NCBI RefSeq assembly: GCF_017591425.1
Contig: NW_024466459.1
Span: 1,860,001 to 1,924,000, forward strand
DNA: 64,000 bases
Origin: Ochotona curzoniae
Taxonomy: Eukaryota; Chordata; Mammalia; Lagomorpha; Ochotonidae
Reading direction: 5' to 3'
In this document: positions 1-9,000 of the stretch, piece after piece
How the letters are laid out: each line of letters opens with the position of its first letter
Position numbering within the stretch: the stretch's first letter is position 1
The notes under the pieces: generated by a model
What the model saw: only the letters and a program-made list of their open reading frames with translations
Told to the model about the DNA's origin: nothing
Databases searched by the model: none
Program-made: the position numbers and the translations under genes

Positions 1-47
1 ATGAAGTATCCAAGAAGCTGTCTCAGCGGCTCTCTGAACTGGACTGG
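1..47 (+). CDS. CEP95: CEP95 exon (partial at window edge), GC donor
   Basis: Reads [15 protein letters not shown] in the frame starting at base 3 and ends in phase 0. The next exon opens in phase 0 with [10 protein letters not shown], giving a continuous helix. The donor is TGG|GCAAGC, so the intron appears to be of GC-AG type. The exon's left end is outside the window. Confidence 0.75.
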
Positions 48-3000
48 GCAAGCCTTGTTTTTTCATTTATATTGAGATCGCTGTGGATTAGTAATCATTG
101 AGGTGATTTCCTAGTTAAGGTGAAAGCTAGACTTAGATATTGGAGAGAAAAGTAACATTGATTTATTAGAAGCAAAAAACATCATCCATGGGTTTATTCC
201 ACAAGTGGCTGTAATGGATGGTGCTGGATGAGGTCAAAGCCAGGAACCAGGGTTTTCCCATGTGGGTAGCAGGGGCCCAAGCACTTGGGCCTTCCTCCAC
301 TGCTTTCCCAGGCGCATTAGCAGGGAGCTGGCTTGGAAGTGGAGCAGCTGAAACTCGAAATGGCTCCTATGTAAAATGCCAGTGCTGCCAGACCCACTAT
401 GCCACAGTACCAGCCCCAAACATTGTCTCCCTAGGTACTACGAGAACACCGCAGTCAAGCAGGTAGGCCATGAGCAGTGATGTCTGCTTTGCATGATGGA
501 ACCTAGTATGGTACTGATACACCTAATTGTGGTAAATTCTGGTAAAAATCACTTAATGATAAATGAAGACGTGAGAACTGTCTTTAAAAACTTCTATGTA
601 GTTTCCCTTCTTGTTACTAGGTAAAATATTGTATGAGTAATTTATTCTCAAGGAATTTTATAATTTGGGGGCGTCCTTTGATGGATATTAAATCCTTGTT
701 TGTGTGACTTAGTCTCTAGCTCTGCTATACATCCTTTACATGCTACATATGCATAAGCAGCTGAAAACTATCAGCTGAAGCTCCTTAAAGATGCTATCTG
801 CTACCAGTTTACATGCCTTAAGTCAGTGAAAGATGGGAAAAATTTGTTCCACAGATGTTAAAAAGTGCCTTGGGTGATCGAATTAAAGAAAAAGCAACTC
901 AAGAAGAAGACAGTGGAAGTGAAACAGCCGAGAGCGGCAGAGAGGAGACCCTGTCCCGGCACAGTGACAGCATCATGGAGTATGGACCCAAGAAGCGGAG
1001 GCCAGGTACCTGCTGCAGGGACCCACAGGGCAGGGCCGGGGGAGGCCCAAGGGAACTACCAGTCCCATCCTTTCTTTTTCTTTTTCTTTTTCTTTTTCTT
1101 TTTTTTTTTTTTAAGATTTGTTTATAGGAAATGCAGATTTACAGAGAGACAGAGAGACCTTTCTGTCTCTCTGTCTCTCTGTCTCTCTGTTGGTTTACTT
1201 CCGAAATGCACAACAGTCAGAACTGAGCTGATCCAAAGCCAGGAGCCAGGGGCTTCTTGTGGGTCTCCTATGCACGTGCTGGGTCCCAAGGCTTTGGGCC
1301 ATCCTCGACTGCCTTCCCAGGTCACAAGCAGGGAGCTGGATGGGAAGTGGAGCAGCCAAGACACAAACCAGTGCCCACATAGGATGCCAGAGGATTAGCC
1401 AATTGAGCCATCATGCCATCCCCAGTTCCATCCACTTCTAATGACTTTCTCACTTTAAATATTTCAAAAAGATGGATTAAAAGTAATATTAGACACCTTT
1501 ATCTTTACCATCTATAAGTGGCAAGTGTTAACATTTATAGTTGCTCTAGCCCTTTTGTGTTTAATAAAACAGAAGGGTCAGTCTTGATGCAGCAGGCTAA
1601 GCTATAACTCATGTCAGAACATTAGTTCAAGGCCTGACTGCACCGCTTCCTATCCAGCATCCTGTGCACACACTTGAGAAGGCGGCAGAAGGCGGCCTGA
1701 CTGGGATAGGGTTCCTGGTTTGGGTAAGGCCCAAACCTGGCTGTTTAGGGAGTGGACTGGCACATAGATATGTCACTCCTTGTCAATAAGTTCTACAAAA
1801 AACAAAACAAAACAACAACAACAAAACCAGCTGTACCCTCTGTTCTCCTCCATTAGCATTTCCCTGCTCTCAACCCAGTAAGAGTCCATGCCTCAAACTA
1901 GGACTTAACTGTGGCACCACACCTAACCATTTTTATATTTGATAGCATGTTTAGACTGATACCACGTAAGCTATTACGTAGCTTTCTTGTATCTGTAGAG
2001 ATTCTGAATGTGTTTTCACTGATTATCCCATTTTCCACTGTTGGACAGGTAGATTGTTTCCAGTTTCCAGAAGCTTCCTTAGGATTTACATCTGGTAGAA
2101 CTGCTGGATCATGGGACTTTTTCATGCTTGCCTGTTTGCCACCAAGTGATTGTACCCCTGTATTCCAGTTAGCACGTGGCAGTTTGATTTGCAGATACGT
2201 CTTTCTTTGTTCACATCCGAGCAGTTATCCTGTTGTCCACCAACTAAAATTCTGTTTTGCATTTAGTTTCATCGACTTTGGTCACTCATTTTTTTTTTCT
2301 TTATAAACTGTTTGTTTCATCCAAATTTAACTTCTTCAAAAATGCCTTTTCCTTGACTGGTTCATCTCCTCTCCCTTAACTAGTTGACTGCTCTCTCTGC
2401 AGCCTTAAGTAATAACTTCTAAAGATTGATTTATTTGAAACACAAAGTTCGGGAGAGACAGAATCCTCTACCCACTGATTACAGAGGCCAGGAACCTTTT
2501 CTCTTCACCTGAGTGGTAGGGGCCAAAGCACTTGCGCTGTCTCCCTCTGCTTTCCCAGAAGCATTAGTGGGAGCGGGATTGGAGGTGGGACAGCCAGGAC
2601 TTGATCTGGTGCCTGTATGGAATGCTAGCACTCTAGGCAGCAACTTTACCTGTTACACCTTAGCACTGACCCCTAATTTTTGTAAGATTTAATTACTTAT
2701 GGGGCCAGGGAAATGTTTCAGCTGGCTTATCCTCTACCTCAAAATGCTGGCATCCCATATCAATGTCAGTTCATTTCTCAGCTGCTCCATTTCCCATCCA
2801 ACTCCCTGCTTATGGCCTAGGAAAGCAGTGGAGGACGATCCAAAGCCTTGGGACCCTGTATCCACATAGAACATTTGGAGGAGGCTTCAGATTGACTCAG
2901 CTCCTGCTGCTGTGGTCATTTGGGGAGGGAACCAGCAGACCTTTCTATCTCTGTATGTCTGCCTTTCCAGTTAAAAAAAAAATGATTTATGTATTTCAAA

Positions 3001-6000
3001 GGCAGAGAAATACTCAGGTTGCTGGTTCACTACCCAGATAGCCACAAGAAGCCAGGGCTAGGCTGGGCCAAAGCCAGGAGCTAGGAACTCTATCTGGCCT
3101 CACATGGGTGGCAGGGCCCCAAGCATTTGGGCCATCTTCCACTGCTTTCCCAGGTACATTAGCAGGGAGCTGGGTCAAAAGTGAAACATCCTAGGCCCAA
3201 TGCAATGGCTCAATGGCTAAGTCTTATCTTGCAAGCATTGGGACACCGGTTCGTGTCCTGGTTACCTCACTTCCCATCCAGCTCCCTTTCCCTGCTAGTG
3301 GCCTGGGAAGGCAATAGAGCATGGCCCAAAGCCTTGGGACCCTGCACCCCATGGAAGACCCAGAAGAAGCTCCTTGCTCCTGCCCTCTGATTGGCTCAGG
3401 TCTAGCCACTGCAACTACTTAGGGAGTGAACCAGCGAATGGAATATCTTTCTCTGTCTTTCCTTCTCTATGTGAATCTGATCTGCCTTTTTCATGAAAAG
3501 GAGGAATATCTGAGACTCCAGCAGACAATCGGTTGCCAGTGGGTTCCAGTGGGTTAGATTTGAAACTAACCCCATTGCTAAGCAACTGCGTATTGCATAC
3601 TTGAATTATCCCGTTACGGAAAAACATCGTAAGTTAAAATATTGTTTTGATTGGGTCTTCAACTTCTAGAGACCCCATTGTAGCACCTATCATTTGCAAC
3701 ATTGCACAAGTCAGTTATGTAAAATATTTTCCTACAATTTAAATGAAGAAATATTTGAATAAAAATAGAACAAGAAGGAAAGCTCAGAGAAATCTGCATT
3801 GTATGGGAAATTGTATTTATGAAGGTATCAATCCAACTTCCTTGCCCCTGGGGTGACATTGCATTGGTTACCCGTAAAGGCATGGGCTGCCTGTGCTCAC
3901 AGCTAGCTGGTACCCAAGCACGTCTATAAGGACGGAACATGGAAAGATTGAAAGAAATGACTTAGATCTTCCGCAGTGTGAATTAAGAGGGCTCAATGGC
4001 TACTGTTCCTCGGAACCTAGATGGTTTGCTGGATGACTTCAGGCACTGCAGTCTCCCTCCCATCACCGGTGCTTCGTGGACAACAGGTGCTGCCTATGTG
4101 GCAATCAGTCCCAAAACGGACACAGACTCTAAGGAGTCGGCTGTACTGAGACTGCACACACGTCCTTGTATTTTTGTAGGGAGTATGACTAAACAAATTG
4201 GTTATAAAAGTAAGCATAGCTGCCGCACTCACTCATCAGGATCCTTGAATTTGTTTCAGACCGACTATCCGGCTCCCATTTTAACCTTTCTAGCCATCAG
4301 GAGCTAATGGTGCACCTCTGCATTACAGGGCCATCTGCGCACAGGAAGCCTCCTCACAGATCCCACTCGCTCTCTCCGTCCCCAGTGAATAAACACAAGC
4401 AGCTCCATTTAGAGAGGAGAAAGCACAAGCCGAAAGAAACAGCGGTCCGCCAGGTCCAAGCCAAGGTATCCCATGTCTTTACTACTGTTGGATGGCAGGC
4501 ACTTCTGTTTCCCTGAGCTAGGTGCCACAGTGAACATGTTTATTTACTTGAAATTTTTGAGGGGCAGAAGCAGTAGAAGTTCCCATCCCCAGATGCCCAC
4601 AGTGGCCAGGACTGGTTCAGGGGCAGAAGTACAGTCCCCAAGAGCGGTAGAAACCTAATTATTTCTCCTCATTGCTACTTCCCAGGGTTTGCAGTAGAGG
4701 AAGCTGGAAACAAACAGCTACTCGAATGTAGGACACAGGCATCTTAACTGTTGGATTAAACCAAGATGCTGTTTAAAGGCTTAAGATGCATTTAATATCC
4801 TTGAGATGAGTGGGTGAGAACTGTGTGATACAGCTTATATTCCTGTTAGGGAGCACAAAGTTACACTCTTGAAATGCGTAAGAAAATTATCTGGTCAGGT
4901 CCCAGTGAGTTGGTATTTTCCAGTAGCTTCAAAGATGAAGAGATTTTAAGAAAAATTAAACATGACAGACCACTAAAGTTAGAGAGAAGATGAAGAGAGT
5001 ACCTAAGCTAAGAGCAAGAGGAGGTAGGATTCAGCGAGGGGCTGGTGTGGTTATGAAGACTGACCTGAGGAGCAGAAATTTAAAATACGAGTTTGGAACA
5101 CCTTACTTGCTGGGGCCTACATTGTCTCCAAGGGGGTTAAGCTGCCACATGCAATGTGGATACCCATCTCAGAGGTGTGGCTGCAGTGCCCGGCTGCTCT
5201 CCTTCTGATCCAGCTTCCTGCTAAGGTGCCTAGAAAGGCAGAAGATGGCCCGTGTAGTACCGGAGTTCCCAGGATCCTGGTTCCAGCCTAGGTCAGTGCT
5301 GGCTGTTGCAGCCGTTTGGAGAGTGAATTACTGGATGGAGGATTAATCTCTGCCTTTCAAATTATATAAACTTTTTTTTTAAAAAATTGCTTGCTCTGTT
5401 TTATAACATAGGATTTATAATGGTGACAACAATTTCATTTTTTTTTCTTATAATTTTTATTTCTTTAAAAGGCAGTTACAGGGCCTGGCGCCATGGCCTA
5501 GTGGCTAAAGTCCTCGCTTTGGACGCACCGCGATCCCATATGGGCGCCAGTTCTAATCCCGGCAGCTCCACTTCCCATCCAGCTCCCTGCTTGTGGCCTG
5601 GGAAAGCAGTCGAGGACGGCCCAAAGCCTTGGGACCCTGCACCCGTGTGGGAGACCCGGAGGAGGTTCCTGGATCCTGGCTTTGGATCGGCATAGCATCG
5701 GCCATTGTGCTCACTTGGGGAGTGAATCATCGGATGGAAGATCTTCCTCTCTGTCTCTCCTCTTCTCTGTATATCTGACTTTCCAATAAATAAATAAATC
5801 TTTAAAAAAAAAAAAGGGCAGTTACAGAGACGAGGAAAGACAAATCTTCATCCACTAGTTACGTCCTGAATGGTTGCATTGTCTGGGGCCAGGCCGAAGT
5901 CAGGAGCTTCTGCTACGTCCTGTCAGTGCAGGGACCCAGGCACTCCATTGTTCTCCTGGCGCATTAGAAGGAAGCTGGATCAGAACTAAGACTCTGAGTA

Positions 6001-9000
6001 TTACGATAATTATCAAAATTTAAATGAAATTTTACATAATGTATTTTTTAATGTGCTAATTACAGATCTGTTAGAGCAATGTATCTTTATGAATTACAGT
6101 CTGAATGGATTTTTAAATGAATTAGGTTCATATTTTAGGGGAAGCAGGATCCTCAGTGAACTTTTTTCTCATTTTCATTTGTACATGTGTTTAATATATT
6201 CTTTTCCCTTGTAGGCACTAAGTGAAGCATTTGAAAAGGAACTGAGAAGAAATAAAGTTCAAGAGAATGTTGGATCTCTAAGGATAAATGAGGAGGAGGA
6301 AACAGTGGGTAAAAGTCTCTGCTGTATTAAATGCCACTTGATCAGAGCAGCAGTAAATACAATTTTTTTTTAAAGAAAACAGGACTAATAGGAACTTAAT
6401 CGCTAGAAAAAGGCAAGACTTCCTTTCGTGTTGTAAGACTTTATCTTACAAGTTACTAAAATAAGGCAAGAGATAGGTACCAAAAAAGAAAAAAAATCAA
6501 GTTTTCAGGGTTTTTATTGAGTAGTTCACCTAGCCAGGGTTTAAGAAAATCCCCTAGCTGACAGAGAGAGCGAGAAGACCGAGAACCCTGCTGCCCTGGG
6601 TTGACAGCAGCAAAGAGGAGGGGTTTACACTAGATGCACCGCAGCGCTGCTGGAGAAGACCCATCTCTGTGAAGGTGCTAGCAGGCGGATCAGGTAGTTC
6701 ATGATGCAACCATGCTTAGGGTCTAGCACTGTGGTGACTGAAACTTGAGGAAAAAAAATTTTTTAGTTCTTTTTTAGATTCCAGGAGATGTCAGAAGGCA
6801 AAAGATGCCTTGTGGAATCCGTGACTACTACCCAGGGTTTAGAAATCTAGGTGGTGATTTGGCTAGGAATTAGCTAGTTGTTTTTGTCAATGTGTAAGCT
6901 ATAAAATGATACATGAAAGAGCTGTTAGACCTCTCGTTTCTGTTCTGTTTTCATCTGCTTCGAAGGAAGAAACACCCAGAGAAGCTGTTCATAAAGGAAC
7001 TCTAAAACATATTCAGCCCTGGAAGACTTACTCTGGAAAAACCACAGCTCCAAAGCCAAATAAAGTTGTTCCAAGTAAGAACCACAAACCTGTACTTTAG
7101 GGAAAACTAATGGCCTTTCAAAGGACACGCACTGAAACTACGTCCTAGGTAGCTTCAGAACGTTCCTCTTTCACTGCCATGTGGCTGGTTCTGTGTAGCG
7201 AGCTACGTGTATTAAGGACCCTTGGAGACTTGTTGATGGTCAGCAGTGCAACACTGGGCTGCTACTTGCTTGCGCCAGCCTGTGCTCGGTGGTCACTCCC
7301 CCAGTGGCCTTGTGTTTCTGGGGGAGTTGCTGTAGGGCAGGCAGAAGGCTTGCCTAGCATCTGTGTGTTCACAGTTGGGCCAGTGAGCACTCAGAACCTT
7401 GCTGTCAGGAAGCAAGTCAAGAATGACAGACTTTGATCATTCCCCAAAGCCTTTTGGCCTTCTTGCCACATCCCATTCAACAGACTTCTACTGCGAGGGC
7501 TACACATGGAGCTATGTTCTTTGCCGAATCAGAACCGTATCACTTCAACAAGTGTTGACTGCTGGGACAGTGGGGTGAGTCCTGTTGGCAAATCCTCAGA
7601 TAAGCGTCTCCTTCTGCCTTGCAGTGAAGGTGAATGAGTACAGTCTGCTGCCCCTTATGCTGGAGCAGTTCCCATTCCTCTGTGTGTCGGGCCCTACACT
7701 AAGCAAAATGTGGAAGCAACAAATCACACAGGTTGAACAGCTCAGAAAAGATGTATGCAGAGAAAACCGATCGAAGAAGAAACTCCAGGATGAGGTAAGT
7801 CACGTCGCTTTTGGAGGAAGGACTATAAACCAGAAAAAGAGCTCTTCTGAGGATCTTGCAAACTACATTTCTAATCTCCTTGCCTTTGTGTCCCCTTAAG
7901 ATAGAAGCAGCCCTGAGAAGGCATGACCTCCTCACCGCACTTGTCAAGAAAGAATATGAACACAACAGGAGACTGGTACGTCCAGAGCCAATGGCCTACG
8001 AGTTTGAATTGATGTTAACATTCATGGCTTTATTTGTACCAGCTGGGTAACAGCCCTCCAGATTCCTACATCTGACACTCAGCGTAGGGACATACCTCAA
8101 GCAGGGCTCGGGAACCCTTTTCTGACAATGGCAATTACATATTTATAATATTCACAGATCACACAAAATCTTTGATTTGGCAGTGCTATAAGCTTATTGC
8201 ATTTTAGTTGCTGCCTGTAGGTGCCTTGGAGGGCCGTACCAGATGCTTCCCAGGCAGTCTGTGACCCATGGGGCGAATGTCCCCCTTCCTCCTGATGCAA
8301 GGGGAAAGTGCATATAGTTTCATGTAATCTGTGGTCACACCTCAGGTCTGTTGGAAAAAACCCTAAGGCTGTGAAGTGCCTTGCCCTGTGTCTAACCGTG
8401 CTCAGCCAAGGGCATGCGGGAGAGTTTAATCCACTTCTGTCTCCAGCCTTCACAGCCACTTCCAAGGGGGCACATGGTGGCAGCTTAGTGCTTTTTGCCT
8501 TCTCTTATATTCTCAGGTTTCTAGTAGGGTTGAGTTAGTCTGCCAGCCTCCATGAAGAGATTTTAAAAGCTTAGGTTGAGTGTTAAGTTTAAATAAGCCA
8601 TAAGAATTACAGTCCTAGGCAGTTGCATAAAAGCCATCTCAGGACACTATGGTACTGATATCCAAATGATTGTGAACCAAAGTTGAAGGCTTTATGCACG
8701 TGATTTCATTTCATACTCACCACTGTTAGATACTGTCTCATTTTCTTAGTTCGAGCCTACTTAAATATTCTTGGCTTAAGCTTGAAGTCACAGTGTGCCA
8801 TTTTCTTACTGCTTTTTTTTTTAAAGATTTATTTATTTTTATTACAAAGTCAGATATAGAGAGAGGAAGATCTTCCGTCTGATGATTCACTCCCCAAGTG
8901 AGCGCAATGGCCGATGCTATGCCGATCCGAAGCCAGGATCCAGGAACTTCTGGGTCTCCCACATGGGTGCAGGGTCCCAAGGCTTTGGGCTGTCCTTGAC

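Noticed and set aside
865..1398. 177-codon plus-strand frame
   Set aside because: It is out of frame with the CEP95 exon at 855-1005, then crosses a T run and a reverse SINE.
4473..4658. Extension of the CEP95 exon past 4465 to a stop at about 4516
   Set aside because: A good donor (CCAAG|GTATCC) lies at 4465/4466, and the next exon at 6215 continues in phase 0.
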